DNA from: Bacteroidales bacterium
GTDB lineage: Bacteria > Bacteroidota > Bacteroidia > Bacteroidales > UBA1715
Assembly: GCA_031286165.1 (NCBI GenBank)
Contig: JAITUU010000031.1
Coordinates: 1-48,485 of the forward strand
Length of the DNA: 48,485 nt
Direction of reading: 5' to 3'
Shown piece by piece: positions 23,341-32,143 of the stretch. Both the position numbers and the translations under genes were made by a program. The stretch's first letter is position 1. The number at the start of each line of letters is the position of its first letter. A model generated the notes under the pieces. That model saw nothing but the letters and a program-made list of their open reading frames with translations. It was not told the DNA's origin and made no database searches.

Positions 23341-25764
23341 ATGACTACACAAACAAACGAACAACAAGAAGAACAAAGTATTGATATAAAAAAATACATT
23401 TACCTCATTACCTCTCATTGGTATTGGTTTGCACTATCCATAGTGGCGTGCTTGATTGTAGCCTTTATTTATGTGCGCTACGCTACCCGCATTTTTTCTA
23501 CGAGAAATTCAGTGGTGCTGCTCGAAAAAGACGATGCGCTTGGTTCCATGAGCAGTATTATGCAAGAATTTGGTTCCTTTGGCGGACGAAGTCAGAATAT
23601 CGACAATCAAATTGTGATACTTTCATCGTACAATTTAGTGCGGCAAACGCTCGAACGCTTGGATTTTCAAGTATCGTATTTCAGCGATGGGGTGGTGCAC
23701 GATGTAGAAATTTACGATAACAGCCCTTTCACCGTGCAACTACTGCCCGATACCGTAGCCAACAATGACCTCAATGTGGGATTGAACGAAAAAATCTTTG
23801 TGCACATACTTTCGGCAAACGAATTTACCATAGAAATTCCGCGTACACGCAATGCGGTGGAACGCCGTAAAATGCTTTTCGGCGAAGTATTCCAAACCCC
23901 CGACTATAAATTTACCCTTCTCAAAAAAGAAAATTTTGCCGACAGTTTACACGTGGGAAACAGATATGCGTTTATTGTAAATAATTACAATGATTTAACG
24001 AATGACTACGTAAAAAATCTTAATACAGTGGCAAATTCCAAACGAAGTTCTATTATAGACCTTTCGCTGAGCGGCAATGTGCCCGAAAAAATGGTGGAAT
24101 TTTTGAACACTCACATTCAAATAGCCATAGAAAACGAAATGAACGAAAAATCGAAAACATCGCTCAACACCATTCGTTTTATAGACGAGCAACTTGCCAC
24201 CATTACCGATTCACTCGCCTTTGCCGAAAGTAATTTGGAAAATTTCCGCGCCGACAACCGTATTATCAACATTTCCGAAGAAGGCACGGTAATACTCAAA
24301 CGCTTGGAAGAGCAACGCTCAAAACAAATAGCACTGCAAGCAAAAATCAAATACTTCAATTACTTACAAAAAAGTATCAAAGACAAAGATTTCCACGATA
24401 TGGTGGTGCCTTCGGTGGTGGGTATTCAAGACCAAACACTCAATGCGCTGGTAACACAACTGAGCAAACTATACAGCGAACGCCAAATCATAGAATTTAG
24501 CGCGAAAGAAAATCACCCAAGTTTGCAAATTATCAATTCACAAATATCGAACGCTATTCAGTTGCTCAACGACAATGTGAAAAACATGATAGAAAGCACG
24601 CAAATAGAATTGCGCAGCGTAGATGGAGAAATTGCCCGCATAGAACGCGACATAGAACGCCTGCCGAATACCGAGCGACAAATGATTTCTATTCAGCGTA
24701 AATTTCAGTTAAACGACAATTTATTCAACTTTTTGCTGCAAAAACGCGCCGAAGTGGGTATTACCAAAGCCGCCAATATTCCCAATATGCGATTTGTGGA
24801 CCACGCCATACTCGACAACGTGAAACAAACCGCACCACGCAAAACGGTTGTGGCGCTTATAGCACTCCTACTCGGATTTATTATTCCTATTGCCATCTAC
24901 CTCATTCGCGACTTTTTGAAAGATACTATTTCCAATATTGATGCGGTGAAAGAACGCACCGGACTTCCGCTGCTCGGTTCTGTTATTCACAATAAATACG
25001 GCAACGGAATTATTGTAAAAAAACACCCAAAATCGTCTATTGCCGAAAGTTTCCGTACCGCGCGTACCAATCTTTCCTTCTTCCTTTCTCAGCAAAAAGA
25101 CGGCTGCCACACTCTGGCACTCACTTCCACCGTGAGCGGCGAAGGAAAATCTTTCTGCGCACTGAATTTGGCGGGAATTATAGCCATGAACAACAAAAAA
25201 ACACTCGTGGTAGGTCTTGATTTGCGCAAACCAACCTTACACAAATATTTGGGAATAAACAAAACTGTGGGTGTAACCGATTATTTGATAGGAAAAGTGA
25301 GTTTTGAAGATATTCTCAATACTACCACCGTACCGGGTTGCGATATTATTTTTTCGGGAACCATTCCGCCCAATCCTTTGGAATTAATAGAAAGCGAAGG
25401 ATTTGCCAATTTTATGACCCACATAAAAAATTCCGGCTACGATTATATAATACTCGACACACCGCCTATCGGGCTGATAGCCGACTCGCTCAGTATTATG
25501 AAAAATAGCGATTTGAACATATACGTAGTTCGCCAAAATTACACTTCGAAAAGTGCACTTGAATTTATAGCAGGGGTGCGCCGAGAGAAAAAAATAGATA
25601 ATTTATGTGTATTGGCAAATGATATACACGAAGGATACGGATACGGATACGGATACGGATACCGATATAGTTCCAACTATCGCTACAATAGTTACTACGA
25701 AGAACACGAAGAAAAACCAAAAACCTTTCTTCAAAAAATTCAAAAAGTGTTTAACAAAGGGTAG
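23341..25764 (+). CDS. Polysaccharide co-polymerase and tyrosine autokinase (Wzc-like)
   Basis: 807 aa. Order: cytoplasmic start, TM1 (about 25-45), Wzz-type periplasmic chain-length domain with long coiled coil, TM2 (about 500-520), then a BY-kinase domain with Walker A STVSGEGKS (about 597-605), Walker A' VVGLDLRKP, Walker B YIILDTPPIG (about 702-711), and a C-terminal tyrosine cluster (GY repeats, RYSSNYRYNSYYEE). It controls polymer length and export by cycles of tyrosine phosphorylation; partner of the upstream Wza-like lipoprotein. The glycosyltransferase and polymerase genes are not in this window. Confidence 0.93.
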   Translation: MTTQTNEQQEEQSIDIKKYIYLITSHWYWFALSIVACLIVAFIYVRYATRIFSTRNSVVLLEKDDALGSMSSIMQEFGSFGGRSQNIDNQIVILSSYNLVRQTLERLDFQVSYFSDGVVHDVEIYDNSPFTVQLLPDTVANNDLNVGLNEKIFVHILSANEFTIEIPRTRNAVERRKMLFGEVFQTPDYKFTLLKKENFADSLHVGNRYAFIVNNYNDLTNDYVKNLNTVANSKRSSIIDLSLSGNVPEKMVEFLNTHIQIAIENEMNEKSKTSLNTIRFIDEQLATITDSLAFAESNLENFRADNRIINISEEGTVILKRLEEQRSKQIALQAKIKYFNYLQKSIKDKDFHDMVVPSVVGIQDQTLNALVTQLSKLYSERQIIEFSAKENHPSLQIINSQISNAIQLLNDNVKNMIESTQIELRSVDGEIARIERDIERLPNTERQMISIQRKFQLNDNLFNFLLQKRAEVGITKAANIPNMRFVDHAILDNVKQTAPRKTVVALIALLLGFIIPIAIYLIRDFLKDTISNIDAVKERTGLPLLGSVIHNKYGNGIIVKKHPKSSIAESFRTARTNLSFFLSQQKDGCHTLALTSTVSGEGKSFCALNLAGIIAMNNKKTLVVGLDLRKPTLHKYLGINKTVGVTDYLIGKVSFEDILNTTTVPGCDIIFSGTIPPNPLELIESEGFANFMTHIKNSGYDYIILDTPPIGLIADSLSIMKNSDLNIYVVRQNYTSKSALEFIAGVRREKKIDNLCVLANDIHEGYGYGYGYGYRYSSNYRYNSYYEEHEEKPKTFLQKIQKVFNKG
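25633..25662 (+). repeat. GGATAC hexamer repeat (5 copies) in the tyrosine cluster
   Basis: Five perfect in-frame copies of GGATAC encode five Gly-Tyr pairs. A change in copy number would keep the frame and change the number of tyrosines. Confidence 0.9.
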
Positions 25765-25823
25765 AAAATAGTTTTCAATTGTTAGTTTTTTATTGTTTGC
25801 TTCCAATTAATAATTAGTCAACT

Positions 25824-26768
25824 ATGAATATAGTATATATGGGCACGCCCGATTTTGCGGTAGAACCGTTGGAAACCCTCATTTCACAAGGATTTTCGGT
25901 AGTGGGTGTGGTAACATCGGTAGATAAACCGGCAGGTCGCGGGCACAAACTCACACAATCGCCGGTAAAGCAATGTGCTCTGGCGCACAATGTGCCCGTA
26001 TTACAACCCGAACGCTTGAAATCTCCCGAATTTATAGCACAACTCACCGCGCTTGCGCCCGATGTAATTGTGGTGATAGCCTTCCGCATGCTTCCCCAAG
26101 TGCTGTGGCAGTTGCCGCGATTGGGCACTATCAATATTCACGCATCGCTTTTGCCGCAGTATCGCGGAGCCGCACCTATTAATTGGGCGGTGGTGCACGG
26201 CGAAAAAACTACCGGCGTTACAAGTTTTTTTATCAACGAAGAAATTGATATGGGCAAAATAATTTTGCAAAAAGAAATTGCAATAGCCCCCACCGACACC
26301 GCAGGAATTGTGCACGATAATTTACAACACGCAGCCTCGGAATTACTTGTGCAAACGCTGCGCGAAATAGAAAATCACGGTGTTTCGGGAGTGGAGCAAT
26401 CCACACTTACACAAGGAATAGAACTCAAACCCGCGCCGAAAATCAATAAAGAAACCTGTAAGATTGATTGGAATAGTTCTGCAAAAACCATATACGATTT
26501 CATTCGTGGATTTTCGCCCTATCCCGGCGCGTGGACTACACTGCACAATGGCGAGCAAGCATTGTTATTCAAAATCTTTTTTGCAAATTATATTCAAGAA
26601 CAGCACACACTTGCTCCCGGCACCTTAGTAGTAAACGAACACACTATGCTCATAGCCACTGCCGATGGATTTATAGAACCCACCGATGTGCAAATAGAAG
26701 GAAAAAAACGCATGACACTGCACGATTGTATGCGCGGATTTTCGTTTGCAGCGTGGCATATAGAATAA
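25824..26768 (+). CDS. fmt: Methionyl-tRNA formyltransferase
   Basis: Formylates initiator Met-tRNA using 10-formyltetrahydrofolate. Seen: VYMGTPDFAVEPLETL at the start, DKPAGRGHKL, and the catalytic region INIHASLLPQYRGAAPINWAV with the SLLP motif, then the C-terminal OB-like domain. 314 aa, normal. The 59-nt spacer from the kinase gene is AT-rich with no terminator. Confidence 0.97.
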   Translation: MNIVYMGTPDFAVEPLETLISQGFSVVGVVTSVDKPAGRGHKLTQSPVKQCALAHNVPVLQPERLKSPEFIAQLTALAPDVIVVIAFRMLPQVLWQLPRLGTINIHASLLPQYRGAAPINWAVVHGEKTTGVTSFFINEEIDMGKIILQKEIAIAPTDTAGIVHDNLQHAASELLVQTLREIENHGVSGVEQSTLTQGIELKPAPKINKETCKIDWNSSAKTIYDFIRGFSPYPGAWTTLHNGEQALLFKIFFANYIQEQHTLAPGTLVVNEHTMLIATADGFIEPTDVQIEGKKRMTLHDCMRGFSFAAWHIE

Positions 26769-26802
26769 AGACGAAAAAATTTGAAAAAAGCACTCACAAT
26801 AT

Positions 26803-26832
26803 TTGTAAGTTTCAAAAAAAGCAGTATTTTTG
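26803..26832 (+). promoter_or_regulatory. rpmH promoter
   Basis: TTG at 26803-26805, a spacer of 19 nt and TATTTTTG at 26825-26832: a textbook Bacteroidota promoter. The predicted start is near 26838, about 36 nt before the rpmH ATG. Confidence 0.65.
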
Positions 26833-26873
26833 CAATCCGATTTTTTAAGTAGTATCAAATAAGTTTAAATACA

Positions 26874-27032
26874 ATGAAAAGAACATTTCAACCTTCACAA
26901 CGCAAAAGAAGAAACAAACACGGTTTCCGAGAAAGAATGTCCACTGCAAACGGTCGCAGAGTTTTGGCTTCACGTAGAGCAAAAGGCAGAAAAAAATTAA
27001 CTGTGTCTGACGAAGGTCGCCACAAACGTTAA
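26874..27032 (+). CDS. rpmH: 50S ribosomal protein L34
   Basis: A 52-aa basic protein that begins [20 protein letters not shown] and continues [22 protein letters not shown], the L34 signature. It has its own promoter and terminator. rnpA, often next to rpmH, is not here. Confidence 0.97.
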   Translation: MKRTFQPSQRKRRNKHGFRERMSTANGRRVLASRRAKGRKKLTVSDEGRHKR

Positions 27033-27066
27033 TATACCTACGCAAAACATATAAAATTTTAAAAAG

Positions 27067-27097
27067 AGCCGTTTGATTTTTTCAGATGGCTTTTTTT
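27067..27097 (+). terminator. rpmH terminator
   Basis: A 10-bp stem AGCCGTTTGA (27067-27076) with TCAGATGGCT (27082-27091), including two GT pairs, followed by seven T. Confidence 0.8.
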
Positions 27098-27140
27098 AAT
27101 ACTGAATATTCGTAATATAGCACAAACAACTAAAAGCACC

Positions 27141-27208
27141 CGTCATTCCGCACTTGATGCGGAATCTCATATTGTTTTAAGAAAGCTTCCTGCTTTCGCA
27201 GGAATGAC
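27141..27208. repeat. Dispersed hairpin element (GTCATTCC...GGAATGAC)
   Basis: The ends CGTCATTCC and GGAATGAC are inverted copies. Inside are two hairpins, CCGCACTTGATGCGG and TTCCTGC-TTTC-GCAGGAA (27187-27204). Elements of this type are widespread intergenic repeats in bacteria. The rest of the 27.1-27.28 kb spacer has no clear feature. Confidence 0.65.
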
Positions 27209-27283
27209 AAAAAGAATATATGGTATTGCAAATAATCGCTTTTAATAGAAACAAAACACAAGACACGAAATACAAGAAAAATT

Positions 27284-28021
27284 ATGCAAAAAAAAAACAA
27301 GGAAAATCCGCTGTGGAATATTGTATTCAATATTGTAATCCCTATTTTGGTGCTCAATCGCTTTGAGCGCGTAGTAAGTCGTTTGCAAACTGCGGGTATT
27401 CTACCCGAAAATCTATTTTCTTCTCCCACCTCTATGGCGGTGGCGGCTCTCATTGCAGCACTCTTATTTCCGTTGGTGTATTTTCTGCTCGATTGGTTTG
27501 GCAAGCGAAAAACCAATTTTATTTCCATTCTCGGTTTCGTGGGAATTTTACTCACCGGCATTATCGGCGTATTTCAACTTCCCACCGAACTGATTGCCTA
27601 CAAAGAAGCCTCTATTCCCTTTATTATAGGCGTAGCAGTGTTGGTAAGTATGCGCACGCGCTTTCCGCTGCTCAAAAAACTCCTTTTCAATCCCGAAGTG
27701 ATGAATATGGAAAAAATCGAGGAAAAACTGCAAGAAAACCACGCACAAGCAGAATTTGAGAAAACTATCAATCGTTCGTCCTATTTTTTAGCGGCATCGT
27801 TTTTCTTTTCGGCAATTATGAATTTTGCGTTGGCAAAAATTATTATGCACAGCCCCACCGGCACTGCGGAATTTAACGAAGAATACAGCCGAATGTTGGG
27901 GTTAAGTTTTCCCGTAATAGCCCTTCCTGCCACTATTATTATGGTGGTGGTACTCTTCTCTATTTTCAAAAAAGTCAAACAATTAACCGGTTTGGAACTC
28001 GAAGAAATCGTAAAAATGTAA
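27284..28021 (+). CDS. Multi-pass membrane protein (VC0807-like)
   Basis: 245 aa, with about six hydrophobic segments (LWNIVFNIVIPILVL, MAVAALIAALLFPLVYFLL, FISILGFVGILLTGIIGVF, SIPFIIGVAVLVSM, SYFLAASFFFSAIMNFALA, PVIALPATIIMVVVLFSIF). The pattern resembles the VC0807 family of uncharacterised membrane proteins, distantly like septation protein A. No catalytic motif. Function unknown; the family call is from overall pattern. Confidence 0.75.
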   Translation: MQKKNKENPLWNIVFNIVIPILVLNRFERVVSRLQTAGILPENLFSSPTSMAVAALIAALLFPLVYFLLDWFGKRKTNFISILGFVGILLTGIIGVFQLPTELIAYKEASIPFIIGVAVLVSMRTRFPLLKKLLFNPEVMNMEKIEEKLQENHAQAEFEKTINRSSYFLAASFFFSAIMNFALAKIIMHSPTGTAEFNEEYSRMLGLSFPVIALPATIIMVVVLFSIFKKVKQLTGLELEEIVKM

Positions 28022-28039
28022 TATTTCTGCATTGTATGG

Positions 28040-28069
28040 TTGTGAAATTGCGAAAAATTCCTATTTTTA
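28040..28069 (+). promoter_or_regulatory. Promoter for the barrel-SPOR gene
   Basis: TTG at 28040-28042, 19 nt, then TATTTTTA at 28062-28069 (7 of 8 to TAnnTTTG). The start would be near 28075, about 17 nt before the ATG. Confidence 0.45.
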
Positions 28070-28091
28070 CGCAAATTCTAAATTATAGTGT

Positions 28092-29315
28092 ATGAAACGA
28101 ATATTTTTACCTTCATGTGTTGTTGCAGTAGTAAGTTGCTTTGCGAGCCAATCGGCGCAAGCACAAAGTTGGATTTCACAAGGTTGGGGCATAGGAGCAC
28201 AGATGGGCGCAAGTTATGCCGTTGGCGATATTTCTTCCACAATTACTAACACACGAGGACAATTGGGCTTGTTGGTATCAAAACAATTAGTACCCTACTT
28301 GGATTTACAAGGACACGTTAGTTACGGCGAACTCTATGCCTACAAAGAATATTTCGATAACGAAGCACCGGCAGATTTGAGTTTCAAATCACACTATTAC
28401 ACTTACAATGCACAGTTGAAATTCGACCTTACCGGCGCACTCGGTGCCGGAGAAAACGCACCTCACTCTACCTACTTACGCGCCGGTATCGGCTTTATAG
28501 GTTTTGAATCCACGTTATTTCACTTTGGTGAAAAAATAGCACAATCGGGCAAAACCACCGAATTGGATTTTCCGTTAGCAATTGGCTATGAATACCGCTT
28601 TTCTCCTGCATTTTCCATGAATTTAGACATTGCCGGACACATAGTGAACACCAAAAAACTCGATGTGGTAGAAAATAGAAGATTCAAAGATATGATGTTT
28701 ACACCAAGTATAGGGGTAAAATACATATTCGGACGACATGCACAACCGCAACAAGTGCCCTACCCTACCACCTACACTCCTACCACAGTACAGCAGCAGC
28801 AACCTACGCCCCAAGTAGAGGAAGAAGTAACCGAAGTATTTGAAGATACCGAACCTTCGGCACACAGCCGTCAAACAACAAGCGAAACTGCGGTAATTCC
28901 ACCTGTTTCGGCAATAGACCAACAAGTAAACGCACAGCAAAATGCACAACAAAATCAAGCGACAACACAGCAAGCAAACCAAAACCAACAAGTGATGGAT
29001 GTGCGTGCCACTGCCGCTCCTGCCACTTCTCGCGAAGGCTTGGTGTATCGCGTGCAAATAGCAGCCTTCCAACAATTCAACAGCAATATGGCTATGCGAT
29101 TGAAAGAACAATACAACCTTTCGGCAATTCCTTTTGAAGAAATTGACGGCGGATTTTTCAAATACACCATTGGAAATTTCAGAACGCTCGATGAAGCCAT
29201 GGCATACCGCAATGTGCTTGTAAATCAAGGCGTGAGCGAAGCATTTGTAGTGCCGTATTATGTAGGAAAACGAATTACCAACCAAGAAGCACGTAATCTT
29301 TTGCAACAACAATAA
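28092..29315 (+). CDS. Outer-membrane beta-barrel protein with C-terminal SPOR domain
   Basis: 407 aa. Signal peptide (about 1-24, ending AQAQ), then an OmpA-type eight-strand-like barrel with alternating residues (GWGIGAQMGASYAVGD ... FTPSIGVKYIFG, about 30-213), a Q/P/T-rich linker (about 215-312), and a SPOR domain (YRVQIAAFQQFNSN ... FFKYTIGNFRTLDEAMAYRN ... AFVVPYY, about 315-388). SPOR domains bind denuded septal peptidoglycan. Inference: it ties the outer membrane to the septal wall. A barrel directly fused to SPOR is less usual than a barrel with OmpA_C. Confidence 0.82.
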   Translation: MKRIFLPSCVVAVVSCFASQSAQAQSWISQGWGIGAQMGASYAVGDISSTITNTRGQLGLLVSKQLVPYLDLQGHVSYGELYAYKEYFDNEAPADLSFKSHYYTYNAQLKFDLTGALGAGENAPHSTYLRAGIGFIGFESTLFHFGEKIAQSGKTTELDFPLAIGYEYRFSPAFSMNLDIAGHIVNTKKLDVVENRRFKDMMFTPSIGVKYIFGRHAQPQQVPYPTTYTPTTVQQQQPTPQVEEEVTEVFEDTEPSAHSRQTTSETAVIPPVSAIDQQVNAQQNAQQNQATTQQANQNQQVMDVRATAAPATSREGLVYRVQIAAFQQFNSNMAMRLKEQYNLSAIPFEEIDGGFFKYTIGNFRTLDEAMAYRNVLVNQGVSEAFVVPYYVGKRITNQEARNLLQQQ

Positions 29316-29323
29316 AAGCGTAT

Positions 29324-30085
29324 ATGAAAACTCTCAAAGGCACGCAAGCAATGATATTTGCCGCAGGTTTGGGTTCGCGCCTCAAACCTATGACCGATAC
29401 CATGCCGAAAGCCTTAGTGGAAATTGAAGGAATTACCCTACTCGAATACGCTATTCGCAAACTGAAATTCTACGGCATTACCGATATTAGTATCAATGTA
29501 CATCACTTTGGGGAGCAAATCATAGATTTTGTACAACGCCACAATTTTGATGTACGCTTTCACATTTCCGATGAAGGCGAGCAACTTATGAACACCGGCG
29601 GCGGACTGCTCAAAGCGCAGGAATTTTTCAATCGAGAAAAACCCATCATAGTACTCAATGTAGATATTATCAGCAGCATAGATTTAGCAACCATGTACGA
29701 ATATCACTGTAATTCAGATGCGCTGGCAACACTTGCCGTGCGCAATCGAAACACTTCGCGCTACTTACTTTTCGATACCGAAAATCAACTCTGCGGCTGG
29801 GAAAATTGCGAAACAAAAAAGCAAATTTTTGCTCGACCCAAACACTACGCCGACCTGCACCAAAAAGCATTCAGCGGCATACAAATACTTTCTCCGCAGA
29901 TTTTCGATTTAATGAGCGAAACAGGTGCGTTTTCCATTATTGATATGTACGTGCGCTTGGCGCAAACGCAGCAAATACAAGCATTTGAACACAACGATGA
30001 TTTTTGGATTGATGTAGGAAAATTCGACAGTTTGCAAGAAATTACTCAATCACTGCACGCGCAAAAATTCGATTTTATTGCGTAG
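29324..30085 (+). CDS. Nucleotidyltransferase, MurU/HddC-like NDP-sugar pyrophosphorylase
   Basis: 253 aa. Seen: the sugar nucleotidyltransferase signature IFAAGLGSRLKPMTD..PKAL (11-31), MNTGGGLLKA, the metal-binding VLNVDI and the late WIDVGKFDSL. Short length without an acyltransferase domain fits the MurNAc-1-phosphate uridylyltransferase MurU (cell-wall recycling) or heptose-1-phosphate types. 8 nt after the SPOR gene and 23 nt before recJ, likely one transcript. The sugar is not determined. Confidence 0.85.
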   Translation: MKTLKGTQAMIFAAGLGSRLKPMTDTMPKALVEIEGITLLEYAIRKLKFYGITDISINVHHFGEQIIDFVQRHNFDVRFHISDEGEQLMNTGGGLLKAQEFFNREKPIIVLNVDIISSIDLATMYEYHCNSDALATLAVRNRNTSRYLLFDTENQLCGWENCETKKQIFARPKHYADLHQKAFSGIQILSPQIFDLMSETGAFSIIDMYVRLAQTQQIQAFEHNDDFWIDVGKFDSLQEITQSLHAQKFDFIA

Positions 30086-30108
30086 CACAACATCAGCAAC
30101 AAATCATT

Positions 30109-31968
30109 ATGAAACAACACCGATGGCAGGTAAAACCGTGTCAAAACGCTCGCATACTCATTGGCGATTTAGCCCAAAAACTCCACATTTCGCCCATCAT
30201 TGCGCAATTACTTGTATTACGTGATGTAAAAACAGAAGAAAACGCACGAAAATTTTTGAATTTAAAACAATCGCTTTCCGAAATTTACGACCCGTTTTTA
30301 ATGAAAGATATGCACAAAGCAGTGGCGCGAATTGGCGAAGCGATAGACAAAAAACAAACTATTTTGGTGTATGGCGACTACGATGTGGACGGTACTACCG
30401 CAGTTTCTATCATGTATTCATTTTTACGCCGTGTGCACAGCGGAAAATTGCACTTTTACGTTCCCGACCGCGAAAAAGAAGGCTACGGAGTATCCTCGCA
30501 AGGTATAGCATGGGCGGCACAGCACAAAGTGGATTTGATTATAACTCTCGACTGCGGCATAAAAGCCATAGAAAGCATAGCGCAGGCACGTTCTGCCGGC
30601 ATGGACGTAATAGTGGGCGACCACCACGAAGTGGGCGAAACCCTGCCCGATGCCTTGGCAATTTTGAATCCCAAACAAAAAGACTGTAACTATCCGTTCA
30701 AAGAACTTTCGGGCTGCGGCGTGGGTTTCAAACTCATTCAAGCACTATGTATTACCAAACACCTGCCCTTTAAAGAATATCTGTTTTGCTATTTAGACAT
30801 TTTGGCACTCAGCATAGCCGCCGATGTGGTGCCTATTATAAACGAAAACAGGATTTTTATGTACAATGGCTTGTGGAAAATGCAGGAAAAACCCAGCCTT
30901 GCCATACGCAGTATTTTGGAAAGTGCCGGTGTGTTCAAATCTAAAATCACCGTATCCGATGTGGTATTCAAAATCAGTCCGCGCATTAATGCCGCCGGGC
31001 GCATACGCCACGCAAAAACAGTGGTAGAACTGCTTTTGAGCGAAAGCGCACACGAAGCCTACGAAATTTGTCAAGAAATTGAGAGTTTTAATCGCGAACG
31101 CAAAGAAATCGACAGCAGTATTACCAAAAATGCCATTCATAATATTACACAAATAGACCCTGCGAACGAAAAATTTACCTGCGTGGTGTATGAACCACAG
31201 TGGCACAAAGGCGTGATAGGAATTGTGGCATCGCGCATTGTGGAGCATTATTACAAACCATCGGTGGTTTTCTGCGGCGAAGGCGATGTAATTTGCGCTT
31301 CGGCGCGTTCGGTGCACGGATTCGATTTATACAACGCCATAGAGCAGTGTGCGCACTTGCTCACCAACTTTGGCGGACATAAATACGCCGCCGGTTTGAG
31401 TTTAAAAAAAGAAAATTTAGAAGAATTTATAGAAACATTTGAACGGGTGGTGGCTCGCAGCATTACGCCCGAACAGTTGCAACCAAGCATTTTGATAGAT
31501 GCCGAACTCGCGCCCGAAGATGTTAGCATGAATTTATACGAAGACTTACAATGTTTGGCACCCTTCGGACCCAAAAATATGCGACCGGTATTTGTATTGC
31601 GCAATGTGCCCGTGAGCGAAAAAACCACCACCATGGGGCACGACAAATCGCACGTAAAATTCTTTTTCGATACCATTCCCGCCGCCGAAGGAGTGGCTTT
31701 CGGTATGGCGCACAAGTGGGCACAACTGCAAAATCACTCACTCGCACAAGGAATTGATGTGTGTTTTTCGCTCGCCACCAATACCTTCAACGGACGCACC
31801 ACCCTGCAACTCGACATAAAAGATATAGCCCTGCCGCAAACATTTGAACAAACATTTGAATTTCCTCCCATTGCGAAGAAAAAACGAGTTGGAGTGGCTC
31901 GAAAAGGCAGGCGGTGCAACCGTAAGAAAAAAAGCGTATCTTTGCAGAGAAAAAAATGTACTATGTAG
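30109..31968 (+). CDS. recJ: Single-stranded-DNA exonuclease RecJ
   Basis: 5'-3' exonuclease for recombination and mismatch repair. Seen: DHH-family motifs VYGDYDVDGTTA (about 86-97), TLDCGIKA, VGDHHEVGE (about 169-177), SGCGVGFKLIQAL, INAAGRI, and the DHHA1 motif FGGHKYAAGLSL, followed by the OB domain. 619 aa. The last 30 residues are very basic (KKKRVGVARKGRR...RKKKS). Confidence 0.96.
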   Translation: MKQHRWQVKPCQNARILIGDLAQKLHISPIIAQLLVLRDVKTEENARKFLNLKQSLSEIYDPFLMKDMHKAVARIGEAIDKKQTILVYGDYDVDGTTAVSIMYSFLRRVHSGKLHFYVPDREKEGYGVSSQGIAWAAQHKVDLIITLDCGIKAIESIAQARSAGMDVIVGDHHEVGETLPDALAILNPKQKDCNYPFKELSGCGVGFKLIQALCITKHLPFKEYLFCYLDILALSIAADVVPIINENRIFMYNGLWKMQEKPSLAIRSILESAGVFKSKITVSDVVFKISPRINAAGRIRHAKTVVELLLSESAHEAYEICQEIESFNRERKEIDSSITKNAIHNITQIDPANEKFTCVVYEPQWHKGVIGIVASRIVEHYYKPSVVFCGEGDVICASARSVHGFDLYNAIEQCAHLLTNFGGHKYAAGLSLKKENLEEFIETFERVVARSITPEQLQPSILIDAELAPEDVSMNLYEDLQCLAPFGPKNMRPVFVLRNVPVSEKTTTMGHDKSHVKFFFDTIPAAEGVAFGMAHKWAQLQNHSLAQGIDVCFSLATNTFNGRTTLQLDIKDIALPQTFEQTFEFPPIAKKKRVGVARKGRRCNRKKKSVSLQRKKCTM

Positions 31969-31972
31969 TAGA

Positions 31973-32107
31973 ATGAAAACTGCAATACAAAAACAAATTC
32001 TTTGGGACAAATACATTAAAAATAGTCCTAAAAACGTTCTATTAACCAATGAAGATATAATGAACGAAATGAAAGCGGTGCGTGATGCAAAAGCACAAAA
32101 ATTATAA
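31973..32107 (+). CDS. Small protein of 44 aa, unrecognised
   Basis: Begins MKTAIQKQILWDKYIKN and ends EDIMNEMKAVRDAKAQKL. It starts 4 nt after the recJ stop. A -7-like TATCTTTG (31937-31944) lies in the last codons of recJ. The tail resembles the C-termini of small antitoxins (DEDIxxEVKAVRxxR), which suggests a truncated antitoxin, but no toxin gene is present. It may be a real small gene or a remnant. Confidence 0.4.
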   Translation: MKTAIQKQILWDKYIKNSPKNVLLTNEDIMNEMKAVRDAKAQKL

Positions 32108-32143
32108 CATATAGCAAATTTTCAAAAATTTAAACAATATCTC

